Below, piece by piece: positions 46,827-58,800 of a stretch of 64,000 nt of DNA (position 1 is its first letter; each line of letters starts with the position of its first letter). The DNA lies in NCBI GenBank assembly GCA_018000455.1, contig JAGNJW010000006.1, forward strand, positions 142,873-206,872, given 5' to 3'. This DNA is from Acidobacteriota bacterium. GTDB lineage: Bacteria; Acidobacteriota; Vicinamibacteria; Vicinamibacterales; UBA2999. The notes under the pieces were generated by a model. The model did no database searches. It was given only the letters and a program-made list of their open reading frames with translations, and was not told the DNA's origin. The position numbers and the translations under genes are program-made.

Positions 46827-49637
46827 ATGCACCTTCGACCCGCCCTGAAGCTCATGATCGCGGCCGCGCTCACGGTCGTGCCCGCGTTTGCCGCCCAACA
46901 GACGCCCGACGAGCCGTTCTGGCCCGGCGTCCAGTACGACGCGACGATCCCCACCCTCAAGCAAGTCGTCGGGCACGATCCCGGCGCCGAGATCACCACC
47001 CCGGACGAGGTCGGCGCCTATCTTCGTGCCCTCGCCCGGGCCGTGCCCGAGCGCACCCGCCTCGTCGAGTACGCGCGCACGTGGGAGGGGCGGCCGCTGT
47101 GGCTCATGGTCGTCGGCAACGCCGAGCGGATAGCCGGCCTCGACCAGGTGAAGGCCGACATTCAACGGCTGGCCGACCCGCGCGGCCTGACGACGGCCGA
47201 GGCCGATCGCCTCACGGCCACGCTGCCGGTGGTCGTGTGGCTCGTGCACGGCGTGCACGGCAACGAGATCAGCTCGGCCGACGCGGCGCTCCTCGAGGCG
47301 TATCACCTGCTGGCGGCGCGCGGCGATGCCGGCGTCGACGCCGTACTGCGCGACGCGCTCGTGCTCATCGACCCGATGCAGAACCCCGACGGCCGGGCGC
47401 GCTTCATCTACCAGAACCTGCAAGGCCGCGCTGCCTCGCCAGACCCGGCGCCCTACAATGCCGAGCACGACGAGCCGTGGCCGGGCGGCCGCTCGAACCA
47501 CTACCTGTTCGACATGAACCGCGACTGGTTCGCGCAGACGCAACCGGAAACGCGCGGGCGCATCACGATCGCCCTCGAGTATTTCCCGCAGGTCAATGTC
47601 GACCTGCACGAGCAAGGCGGCAACAACAGTTACTACTTCGCGCCGCCGGCCGATCCCGTCAATCCCCACTACACGAAGGCGCAGCTGGAGGGATTCGAGC
47701 TGTTCGGCCGCGCCAACGGCGCCCGTTTCGACGAGCGTGGCTGGGCCTACTTCATCCGCGAGGTCTACGACGGCTTCTACCCCGGCTACGGCGACAGCTG
47801 GCCGATGATGCACGGCTCGATCGGCATGACCTACGAGCAGGCGTCCGCTCGTGCCCTCGCCTTCGCCCGCAGCGACGACACCGTGCTCACCTACCGCGAC
47901 GGCGTGATGCACCACTTCAACGCCGCCATCACGACGGCGATCACCGCCGCCAGGAACCGTGAGCGCCTGGTGCGCAACTTCCTCGAATTCCGCCGGAGCG
48001 CCGTGGCCGAAGGTGAGAAGGGCCCCGTGCGCGAGTACGTCCTGCTCCCCGGCCACGATCCGTCGCGCGCGGCCGCGCTGGCGAGAAACCTCGCCACGCA
48101 GGGTATCGAGGTGCGCCGTGCCGAGGCACCGCTCACGGTGGGCGCCCGCGTGGTGCCGGCCGGCGCGTATCTCGTCTCGAACGTACAGCCGGCGGCCCGG
48201 CTCGTGCGTAACCTGCTCGATCTCGACACCAAGCAGGACGCGCCGTTCATCGCCCGCCAGGAAGAGCGGCGCCGGCGCCGCCAGCCCGACCAGATCTACG
48301 ACATCACCGCGTGGAGCCTGCCGCTCATGTACGACGTCGAGGTCGTGACGAGCCCGACCGCGATCACGGCGACCTCGACACCCGTTTCAGCGCGCTATGA
48401 CGCGGCGCCGCCGGCGCGCACCGTGGCGGCCGGCAAGGTCGGCTATCTCGTGCCGTGGGGCTCGGCCGCCGCCGCGCTCACGGTGGACGCCGTGGCCGGG
48501 GGCCTGCGCGTGCACAGCGTGGGCGGAGCGTTCACGCTGGGTGGACGCAGATATCCCATTGGCACGGCGTTGGTGCGCACGGCCGGGAATCCCTCGGACT
48601 TGCAGGCGCGGATGTCGGCGCTCTCGACCAAGCACGGTGCCGAGGTCGTGCCCATCGACTCGACCTATGTTGAATCCGGCACTTCGCTCGGCAGCAACGA
48701 TGTGGCCTTCGTGAAAGCACCGCGAGTGCTGCTGGCGTGGGACCAGCCGACGTCGACGCTATCGGCCGGCTGGGCCCGCTACGTGCTCGAACGGCGCTAC
48801 GGCCAGAAGACGACCACCGTGCGCACGGCGTCGCTTGGCCGCGTGAACTTCGCCGACTTCGACGTGGTGGTGCTGCCGTCGGGCAACTTCTCGGGCGAGA
48901 TCGGTGAAGCGGTACTCGCCAGGCTCAAAGACTGGATTCGCCTGGGCGGGACGCTGGTCACCCTGGCGGACGCGACGCGCTGGGCCGCCACGAGCACCGC
49001 CGGTCTGCTCGACACCCAGGCGCTACTCAAGGACGGGCGGCCGGATATCCCCGCCACGACCGGGCCGGCGTCGTCGAGCAGTCAGGCGAGCACCACGTCG
49101 CCGGCGCCTGCAGTCCCAGCGACCGCTGGTGCTCCAGGGGCCTCGGAGGCGGCCGGGGCTGCACCGTCTGGCGCCAAGGCCAAAGGCGCCAGCAGCGCCG
49201 CTTCTCCGGCCCCGACGGCCGAGCCCACGGTCGCCAGCGCCGGCTTTGACTTCGACAAAGCCATCCAGCCGGATCGCGAGCGTCCGGATGCACAGCCTGG
49301 CGCGCTGCTCAGGGCCACGGTCGACACCGACCACTGGCTGAGCGCCGGTCAGGACGACGAGGCCCAGGTGGTCATCGAAGGCTCGCGCGTGTTCGCGCCG
49401 CTCAAGCTCGACGCCGGCAGAAACGTCGTCTACTACGCCGGGAAGGAGACGCTCGTCGCCTCGGGTCTCATCTGGCCGGAAGGCCAGGACCTGCTGGTCC
49501 GCAAGGCCTACTTGATGCACCAGCCGATGGGGCAGGGGCATGTGATTGCCTTCGCCGAGGACGCCAACTACCGAGCCTACACCGAGGCTACGATGCTGCT
49601 GTTCATGAACGCCGTGCTGCTCGGCCCGGCGCACTAG
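46827..49637 (+). CDS. Secreted M14 family zinc carboxypeptidase, long form
   Basis: 936 residues. The signal peptide starts at ATG 46827 (LKLMIAAALTVVPAFAAQQ). The M14 core holds the zinc ligands H144-x-x-E147 (HGVHGNEISS) and H261 (VNVDLHEQGGNN). After about residue 400 the protein is beta-rich, and residues ~670-735 (RVNFADFDVVVLPSGNFSG) look like a glutamine-amidotransferase-like domain common in long M14 proteins. An Ala/Ser/Thr/Pro linker of about 65 residues (~743-808) then leads to a final ~125-residue domain. It probably digests peptides outside the cell; the linker suggests a flexible surface tether. Confidence 0.88.
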   Translation: MHLRPALKLMIAAALTVVPAFAAQQTPDEPFWPGVQYDATIPTLKQVVGHDPGAEITTPDEVGAYLRALARAVPERTRLVEYARTWEGRPLWLMVVGNAERIAGLDQVKADIQRLADPRGLTTAEADRLTATLPVVVWLVHGVHGNEISSADAALLEAYHLLAARGDAGVDAVLRDALVLIDPMQNPDGRARFIYQNLQGRAASPDPAPYNAEHDEPWPGGRSNHYLFDMNRDWFAQTQPETRGRITIALEYFPQVNVDLHEQGGNNSYYFAPPADPVNPHYTKAQLEGFELFGRANGARFDERGWAYFIREVYDGFYPGYGDSWPMMHGSIGMTYEQASARALAFARSDDTVLTYRDGVMHHFNAAITTAITAARNRERLVRNFLEFRRSAVAEGEKGPVREYVLLPGHDPSRAAALARNLATQGIEVRRAEAPLTVGARVVPAGAYLVSNVQPAARLVRNLLDLDTKQDAPFIARQEERRRRRQPDQIYDITAWSLPLMYDVEVVTSPTAITATSTPVSARYDAAPPARTVAAGKVGYLVPWGSAAAALTVDAVAGGLRVHSVGGAFTLGGRRYPIGTALVRTAGNPSDLQARMSALSTKHGAEVVPIDSTYVESGTSLGSNDVAFVKAPRVLLAWDQPTSTLSAGWARYVLERRYGQKTTTVRTASLGRVNFADFDVVVLPSGNFSGEIGEAVLARLKDWIRLGGTLVTLADATRWAATSTAGLLDTQALLKDGRPDIPATTGPASSSSQASTTSPAPAVPATAGAPGASEAAGAAPSGAKAKGASSAASPAPTAEPTVASAGFDFDKAIQPDRERPDAQPGALLRATVDTDHWLSAGQDDEAQVVIEGSRVFAPLKLDAGRNVVYYAGKETLVASGLIWPEGQDLLVRKAYLMHQPMGQGHVIAFAEDANYRAYTEATMLLFMNAVLLGPAH

Positions 49638-49697
49638 GCGCTGGTGGCACAGTACCGCCGGCAATGACCTGAATCTGCGCAAACGGGCAGCTCATTA

Positions 49698-49703
49698 CAT
49701 AAT
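49698..49703 (+). promoter_or_regulatory. -10-like element (CATAAT) before the giant protein gene
   Basis: TACATAAT (49696-49703) is in an unusually AT-rich stretch, about 100 nt before the ATG at 49803. No -35 box is clear. The 100-nt leader is longer than for other genes here. Confidence 0.4.
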
Positions 49704-49802
49704 CCTGGCCAACAGTCGACCGATAACCTGAGCTGGCAGGGGAATCGCCTGTGCGTGACGTTCACGCTACCAGCGGGACTCACCGAACGCCGCCCCAAGA
49801 AA

Positions 49803-52800
49803 ATGTCGAATCCGAGTACCCGCTGGTTCCTCCGCGCCGCCTTCGTGGCCGCGTTCCTGACGTCATTTTCGAGCGCTGCCCAGGCCCAGCCGGTGCCAAC
49901 GGTGACGGCGACGCCGCTGGCGTCGCCGCTCATCGGCGAGCCACTCGTCTTCCCGGTGACGTTCGCCAACACGGGGTCGGCCACAGGCTTCGGACCGTTC
50001 GTGGACCTCGTCTTGCCGGCCACCGGGGCCGACGGCGCCGGCGCGGCCATCGACGACGGCATCACCTTCGTGTCGGCGACCTACCTGGGAGCACCGGTCA
50101 CCGCCACCGTGCTGGTCTTCGATGCGCTGGGCAACGCCACGCATCCCTACGCGCGCACGGCAGCGAATGTGCCGGTCGTGGTCAGCGGCGGCACGCCCGG
50201 CGACCAGCTCGTGGTGCTGCAGCTGCCCTTCGGCAGCTTCACGACGACCCAGCCGACCGCCACCCTTCAGGTCACCACCACCCTGAGCACGCTCGCCGAT
50301 GCCAACGTGGCGCTCAACATCCGGGCGCGTGGTGGCTTCCGATACGGCGCCGATGCGCTCGACAATCCGCCGGCCGATCCGTCGATCCTCGGCGCGTTCA
50401 CGCCCAACCAGCCGGTCACGCCGTCGATCTTGCGCCTGACCAAGACCTACATCGGGCCTGAGGACGAGACGGCCACCGGTCCGAACTTCCCGCGGCAGTA
50501 CCGCATCGACGTCGACATCGCCACCGGGCAGACGCTCACCAACGTCGATCTCACCGACCTGCTGCCGAACAACCAGCAGTTCCTGGCGGTCGTCAGCACG
50601 CTCGTGAACGGCGGGGCCGTGGCCACAACCGCCGTCGCCACGCCGTCCACGACCACGCCCGGCGGCACCCTCACACGCCGCTTCGCCTCGGTCACCGGCA
50701 CCGCCGGCACGCAGGATGCGTCGCTCATCTTCAGCTACTTCGTGCCGCGGCTGAACGCGGCAGCGTCGCCCGTCATCAACGCCTCGACGGGCGATGACGC
50801 CACCAGCGTCAACGATGCCCAGGCACAGGGCGCCTGGACGCCCCTCGACGCGCGCGACGGACCAACCACCGTCGTGAGCGATGTCACCGTCAACGACCAC
50901 ACGCTGACCGCCAAGTCGATCGCGATCCAGAAGAGCGTGGCCATCGCCGTCGACACCGGCGGCGCCGGGCCGACACCCGGCGACACGCTGGAATACACAC
51001 TGTCGATTCAGGTGTCTGACTTCTTCGCCATGCAGGACCTGGTGCTGACCGACGTGATCTCGGACGGCCAGCGTCGTGATCCGGCCTTCGTGCCGACACT
51101 GGCCGTTGCCGAGCACAGCGGCGGCTCGCTGGCCGCCGCGGCCATGAACGCGGGGAACTTCGCCTTCGTGGTCGCCACCGGCACCACCGGCGAGACCACG
51201 GCGACGTTCCAGATCGGCCCGGAGCAGGTCCTGCGGGGTCTCGACGCGCGGTTGCTCGGCGGCTGCGTACCGGCGGGCGGCACCGGTGGGCCGCCGCCCG
51301 ACTGCACGACCTTCAACGGCGGGGCCACCACCGTCACCGTGGTCTATCGCACCGTGATCCAGGACAGCTTCACCGACACGTTCCCATCGGGTGATGCCTC
51401 GGTCGACCACGGCGACACGCTGTCGAATGCGGTGACGGCGCTGGCGGACCTCCTCGCCGTCGCCGACGCCGTCACGCCGACCGGCAGTAACGAGGCCGAC
51501 ACGAGCGGGGCCGGCGTGGCCATCCTCACTGGCACGCTCACCAAGACCATCTACGCCATCAACGGCAACACCAGCTACGGCGCGCCGCAGCTTGGCCCGG
51601 GCGACACGGTTACCTACCGCCTCCGCTACACGCTGCCCTCGAGCGACCTCGAGCCGGTGACCATCACCGACTACCTGCCCCTGCCCGTGCTCTTCGCGAC
51701 GGAAGTGGCCGGGCCGTTCAACGCCACGGTGAACGTGGCAGCACCGGCCGCCGGCACCGCCAAGTTCGGGCCGGGCGACACCTTCTTCGCGCTCTCGGGC
51801 TCGGTGCCGACGATGGCGAGCGATGCCGCCGGCAACAGCGTGCGCTTCACCTACCCGGCGTTCGATGACCCGACCAATACGCCGACCACCATCGACATCC
51901 TGTTCACGGTGACGGCATCGGCACAGCCCTTCGCCGATGGACTGTTCCTCACCAATCAAGCGCGTGTGGAGGAGGGGACCACCAACGCCGGCGCGTCGAT
52001 CGTCGACGCCATCGTGCAGATTCAGCTCAACGAGCCGAACGTGCGGGTCACCAAGGGCGTCGTCACGAGCAGCAACACGGCCGACGTCTACGCGCCCGTC
52101 ACCGTCGGCCCGGTGTCGTTCAGCGCGCCGGGCTTACCCGGCTATCGGGGGGCGGGCGCCATCACCTCGAACGGTCTGGCCGCGACGCCGATCAACAGCA
52201 ATGTCTCGCTGCTCGACGCCGGCGACGTCGTGACGTTCGCCATCGTCCTGGAGAACACCGGCAGCGGTCCGGAAGGCGCCTTCGATGTCACCTTCCACGA
52301 CACGCTGCCGGCCGGCTTCGTCGTGCCCGCCAACCTGGCCGCCCTCAACCTGAGCGTCACCAACGGTGCCGGCGCGGCCCTGCCGTTCACCGACCTTGGC
52401 GGCGGGCCCTTCGCCGGCGGCGGACTCTTCGGCGCCGGCCTGAGACTCAACGACCCGGGCGCCGCCCAGGGCGCGCTCACGACCTACGGCGCGACGTCCG
52501 GCACGAACATCGCGATCGTCACCTACGACCTCGCTCTGGCCACCGCCGTGGGAGCGAATCAGACGCTCACCAACACCGCGACGCTCACCAATTTCGCCGG
52601 TGTCGAGGGCGGCCCGGATTTCACGACCGTCGATCGGCTCGATACGGCCGCCGTGGCCACCGCGTCACCCACCATCACGAAGACCATCACGGCGACCAAC
52701 CAGGCGCACACCGCGGGCAACAACGTCGCCATCGGCGAGCGGGTGTCCTACCAAGTCACGCTGCGCATCCCCGAAGGCACGACCCCGTCGGCCGTGCTCA

Positions 52801-55800
52801 CCGACGTACTCGACGCCGGACTCGCGCTCGTCAGCCTCGACAGCCTCACCCCGTCCTCGCCTGCCGTGACCGCCGCGAGCGGCACCTTCGGCACGGTGCT
52901 CACTGCCGCCACCATCGGCCCGGAGCCCGTGGGCAGCCCGACGGCCATCAACCAGGGTCGCCGTATCAGCCTCAACTTCGGCACCCTGACCAACACCGAT
53001 ACCGACAACGCCACCGCCGAGACGGTTACGCTCGCCTACACGGTGGTGGTGCTCAACGCCCCCGGCAACAACCGCGGCCAGTTGCGCAACAACGCCGCGA
53101 CGCTCGCCTACACGGGCGGCAGCGTGGCGGCCTCGGCGCCGAACGTCACCCTGCTCGAGCCGACCCTGCAGATCGTCAAGACGGCCCTGCCCACCGGCGG
53201 CGACGCCGGTGACCCGGTCACGTTCACGGTCACGCTCTCACACGGCGCCGGCAGCAACACCACGGCGTTCGACGTGTCACTCGTCGACATCCTTCCGGCG
53301 GGCCTGACCTTCGTCAGCGCGTCCCAGACGTCCGGCACCGCGCCGACCACGATCAGCACCGCCGGCAGCCTCGCCGCCACGTGGGACACTTATCCCACCG
53401 GCAGCACGTCGACGTTCCAGATCCTCGCCACCATCAACTCGGGGCTGGCCTCCGGGACGGTGCTGACCAACACCGCCTCGGCGACCTACACCAGCCTGCC
53501 GGGCACGGTGACGACGGCCCAGTCGCCCTACAACACGCTGTCGACCGAGCGAACCGGCAACCCCGCGGACCCGGGCGGCGCCGAGAACGACTACCTGGCA
53601 TCGGGGTCGGCGGCCGTGACCGTCAGCAACGCGGCCGTCACGAAGGTGGTCGTGTCGACCAACCAGCCCCACACGACCGGCACGGCGGTGGCGGTCGGCG
53701 AGATCCTGACCTACTCGGTCACCGTGTCGGTGCCCGAGGCCGTCTCGAACGGCGTCACGCTGGTCGACACGCTCGACGCCGGTCTGGCCTTCGTCGGCTT
53801 CGACAGTCTCGTCGTCAGCAACCCGGCCGCCGTGACTACCAACGCCAGCGGCGGGTTCGCCGGTGTGCTGAGCAACGCCGTCGTCAGCAACCCCGGCGGA
53901 GCGAACCCCGTTACGGCCGGCAGCCGTGTGACGTTCAACTTCGGCACCGTCACCAACACCGATACCAACAGCACCATCGCCGAGACCATCACCCTCACCT
54001 ACCGGGCGATCGTGCTCAACACCCCCGCCAACGTCCGTGGTCAGGCCCGCAACAACAGCGCTGCCTGGACGGCGGGTGGCAGCACGGTGACCGCTTCGGC
54101 ACCCGACGTGACGATCGTCGAGCCCACGCTGGCGGTGACCAAGACCGCCGCCCCCATCACCGGCGACGCCAACGACACGGTGACCTTCACGATCGTCGTG
54201 GCGCATGGCGGCGCCAGCAACAGCGACGCGTTCGACGTCGTGCTGTCGGATCCGGTCCCGGCCGGCATCACCGTGACATCCGGGCCGACCTCGACGGGCG
54301 GCCTCGCCCCGGCCTCGCTGACCATCTCGGCCGGCACCGTGACCGGCACCTGGCCGTCGTTCCCGTTCGGCGCCACGTCGACCATCACCGTGACCGGCAC
54401 GCTCGATCCGAGCATTGCGCCCGGCACGGTCACGACCAACACCGCCACTGCGACCTGGACCGGCCTGCCGGGCCTGGTTGGTGCGACCCTGTCGCCGTAC
54501 AACGCCTTCGGCGTCGAGCGCACCGGCAATCCCGGCGACGTGGGCGCGGCGGCCAACACCTACACCGCGAGCGACCCTGCCTCGGTGACCCTCAACAGCA
54601 ACACCCTGTCGGGCCGCGTCTACGAGGACGCGAACAACGACGGCGTCTACACGGTGGGCGAACTGCCGATTGGCGGCGTCATCATCACGCTGACTGGCAC
54701 CGACCACCTCGGGGATGCGGTGAACCGCACGGCCGTGACGCTGCCCGACGGCACCTATCAGTTCACCGGGCTGCGGCCGGGCACCTACACGGTGCGTGAG
54801 ACCCAGCCGCTCGCCTATGCCGACGGCCTCGATAGTGCCGGCAGCCAGGGCGGCACCGTCGGCAACGACGTCGTCTCGGCCATCGACATCCCGCTTGGCG
54901 GTCCGACGACGGCCATCGACTACAACTTCGGCGAGCGCCCGACGGCCGACCTCCAGGTCGTGAAGACCGACAGCCCCGATCCGGTCGTACCAGGCACGAC
55001 GCTGACCTACACGCTGGTCGTGTCCAACAACGGGCCCAGCGTGGCGGCCAACGTGGTGGTGCGCGATCCGCTGCCGACGGGCACCGCGTTTGCCTCCCTC
55101 ACGGCCCCCGGACTGGCGTGCACGCCGCCGGCCGTCGGCGCCTCCGGCGACCTCGTCTGCACGGTGGCCACGCTCGCCGTTGGCGCCACCACCACGGTCA
55201 CGCTCACCGTGCAGGTGTCGCCGACCCTGCTCGACGGCGCCGTCATCACCAATGCCGCCGCCGTGCGATCGGATACCCCGGACCTGGTTCCGGCCAACAA
55301 CACCGACATCGAGCCGACGACCGTCGCCGCGGCGACGAGCGTGGACCTGTCGATCACCAAGGCCGATGCCGCCGATCCGGTGGCCCTTGGCAGCAACGTC
55401 GTCTATACGCTTACCGTGCGCAACAACGGGCCGGCCAATACCACCGGCGTCACGGTGACCGATACGCTGCCGGCCGGCGTCACGCTGGTGTCGGCACTGC
55501 CGAGCCAGGGCGCGGCGTGCACGGGCACGGCCACGGTATCGTGCGATCTCGGTGCGCTGGCCTTCGGCGCGCAGGCGACGGTCACGGTCACGGTGTCGCC
55601 GTCGACACCCGGCGTCATCGTGAACACCGCGTCGGTGACAGGAGCCGAGCCCGATCCGGCGCCTGGGAACAACACGGCGAGCGAGCCGACCACGATCGGG
55701 AACCCATCCGACGCCGACCTTGCCGTGACCAAGATCGACTCGCCCGACCCGGTCGTCGTCGATGGGCTCGTCGCCTACACGATCGTCGTCGAGAATCGCG

Positions 55801-58800
55801 GACCGGCTGCGGCCTCCGCCGTCCTGGTGACCGATGCCGTGCCGGTGAGCACGGTCTTCGAGAGCCTGGGTGTGCCGGCCGGCTGGGTGTGCACGACGCC
55901 GGCCGTCGGGGCAACGGGCATGGTCTCGTGCAGCGTCGCCACGCTGGCGTCCGGGGCGAGCGCCACCTTCGACCTTCGCGTGCGGCTCGTCGGCGGCACG
56001 CCGCCCGGCACCACGCTCAGCAATACCGTGAGCGTGTCATCGGCCACGCCGGATCCCGATCCGGCCAACAACACCGACACCGAGCCGACACTCGTCGCCG
56101 GGCCCGGGGCGGCGGATGTCGCCATCGTGAAGACGGATGCTCCGGATCCGCAGGCCGCCGGCGCCCCGGTGAGCTACAGCTTTGCCATCACCAACCACGG
56201 CCCGGCGACCGCCACCAATGTCACGGTCTCCGATCCGCTGCCCGCGGGAACGGCCCTGGTCGCCGCGTCCCCCGGCTGCAGCGTGGCGGCCGGCGTCCTC
56301 ACCTGCACGGTTGGCACGCTCGCCCCGGGCGCGAGCACGGCCGTGGGCATCACGATCAGCACGCCGCCGGTGCCCGGAATGCTGACCAACGTGGCTACCG
56401 TCAGCGCGACGGAATCCGATCCGGTGCCGGCCAACAACTCCGAGCCCGAAGACACGACGCTCGTGCAGCGCGCCGACGTCCGCATCGCCAAGGCCGGGCC
56501 TGCCACCGCCACGCCCGGCAGTACTCTCGTCTACTCGCTGACCATCACCAACGACGGGCCGTCGGTGGCCGACAACGTCACGGTGACCGACCCCACGCCT
56601 GCCGGCCTGACGTTCGTGTCGACCAGCGGCGCGTGCACCACGACCTTCCCATGCCTGCTCGGCACCATGCTGCCGGCCGAATCCCGTGTCATCACGGTCA
56701 CCTTCCAGGTGCCGGCGGCCTACACCGCGCCGGACCCGATCGTGAACGTGGCCTCGGTATCGACGACCACGGCCGGTGACAACCCGGCCAACAACAGCGC
56801 CTCGGTGTCGACGCCGCTCGCCTTCGCCGGCGACGTCGCGGTGGCCAAGACCGCCAGCACGCTCTCGCCTGGGGTCGGCGCGAACTTCGACTACCTCATC
56901 ACGGTCACCAACCTCGGTCCGTCGAATGTGACCAACGTCGTCATCACCGAGTCGCTGCCGGTCGGCGTCACCTATCAGACGCACGTCGCTTCGCTTGGCA
57001 GCTACGTGCCCGGAACGGCCCTCTGGACGATTCCCGCCCTGGCCGCTGGTGGCGGCAGCGCGACGCTCACGCTCACCGTGCGCGCCGATCTGGCGGGACC
57101 CCTGCCGAATACGGCCACGCGGACGTCGAGCGACCAGCCGGATCCGAACCCGCTCAACGATCTGGCGACGGTGACGCCGGTGGCGCTCAACCTGACCGAC
57201 GTATCGATCGTCAAGACGGGACCGGCCACCGTGCTCGCGAACGGGTCGGTCGTCTACACCCTCACCGTCACCAACAACGGTCCGGCCGTGGCGCTGGGCG
57301 TCTCGGTGGCCGATCCGACGCCGGCCAACCTGACCTTCGTCTCCACGTCAGGAGCGTGCACCACGGCCTTTCCGTGCGCACTGGGCACGATGACTGTCGG
57401 CGAGGTCCGCATCATCACCGCCACCTACACGGCGGGCGTCGTGGCCAACGGCACCGTGGTCACGAACACCGCCACCGTGTCGAGCACGACACCAGACTCG
57501 AACCCGGCCAACAACACGTCCAGTGTCGATACCACGATCGATACGCGCGCCGACGTCGGCGTGACCAAGGCGGTGACCCCGGCACAGGTGCCGGCCGGGC
57601 AGCCCGTGACCTACACGGTGATGGCCACCAACAACGGGCCGAATCCGGCCACCGGAGTCGTCGTCACCGACCAGCTGCCGGCGGGCGTCTCCTACCAGGC
57701 GTCCACCGCGTCGCAGGGCGTCTACGACCAGGTCACCGGGCGCTGGACGATTGGCGCCCTCGCCGTCGGCCAGACCGTCACGCTGACAATCACCGCCATC
57801 GTCGACCTGCCGGGGCCGATTGCCAACCTGGCGGTGCGCACCGGCATGAACGAGCCCGACACCGATCCGTCGAACGACTCGGCCGTCGCGGTCGTCAACA
57901 GCACGCCCTACACCGACATCGGCGTGTCGAAGACGGCCAGTACGCTCACGCCGGCTGTCGGCGCCCCCGTCACCTTCACCATCACGGCCACCAACCGCGG
58001 GCCGTTCGCGGCGCCCGCGGTCGCCATCGACGACGTGCTGCCGGCGGGTCTCGTCTTCGTGTCGGCGACGCCGTCGGCCGGCGTTTTCGTTCCGGCGACG
58101 GGTCGCTGGACCATCGGCCCCATGGCGGTCGGCGCTTCCTCGACGCTGTCGCTCGTCGCCACGGTCGCGCAGGCCGGTACGCTGGTGAACCGCGCCGTCG
58201 TCAGCGGCGTCGGCCTCACCGATCCGAACCCGGTGAACGACCAGGACTCGGTGGTCCTCAATCCCACGCTCGCCACCAACCTCCGGGTGACGAAGACGGC
58301 GCTGCGCCCGATCGTGGGCATCTTCGAGTTCGCCGAGTTCCTCGTCACGATCACCAACGACGGGCCGAGCCCGGCCACCGGCGTCGTCGTGACCGACGAA
58401 CTGCCCGCCGGCCTGTCGTTCGTGTCGGCCCGCACCTCGCAGGGCGACTACGTGGCGGCCACCGGCGTGTGGACGGTGGGCGCGCTGGCGGCCAGCCAGA
58501 CCGCCACGCTGCAGCTCACGGCCATCGTCAACCAGGCAGGCACGATCGTGAACACCGCCAGGCTCACCGCCAGCGTCGAGCCGGACCCGGATCCGTCCGA
58601 CAACGTCGACTCCGCGCCGATTGTGACGCCGCTGCCATCCGCGGCCCAGTGCTCCGACGTGGAAGTCACCCAGCAGTTCTCACCCATGGTCCTGCCGGGC
58701 GGGCAGCTCCGATACGTCTTTACCGCCACCAACCGCGGCCCCGGTTACGCCGGCGACGTGATGATCTCGGGCCTGGTGCCGGCGGGCACCTCGATCACGG

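Noticed and set aside
49863..51959. Minus-strand open frame of about 700 codons inside the giant gene
   Set aside because: It is an antisense shadow of repetitive Thr/Ala/Gly codons and encodes only Arg/Gly/His-rich sequence.
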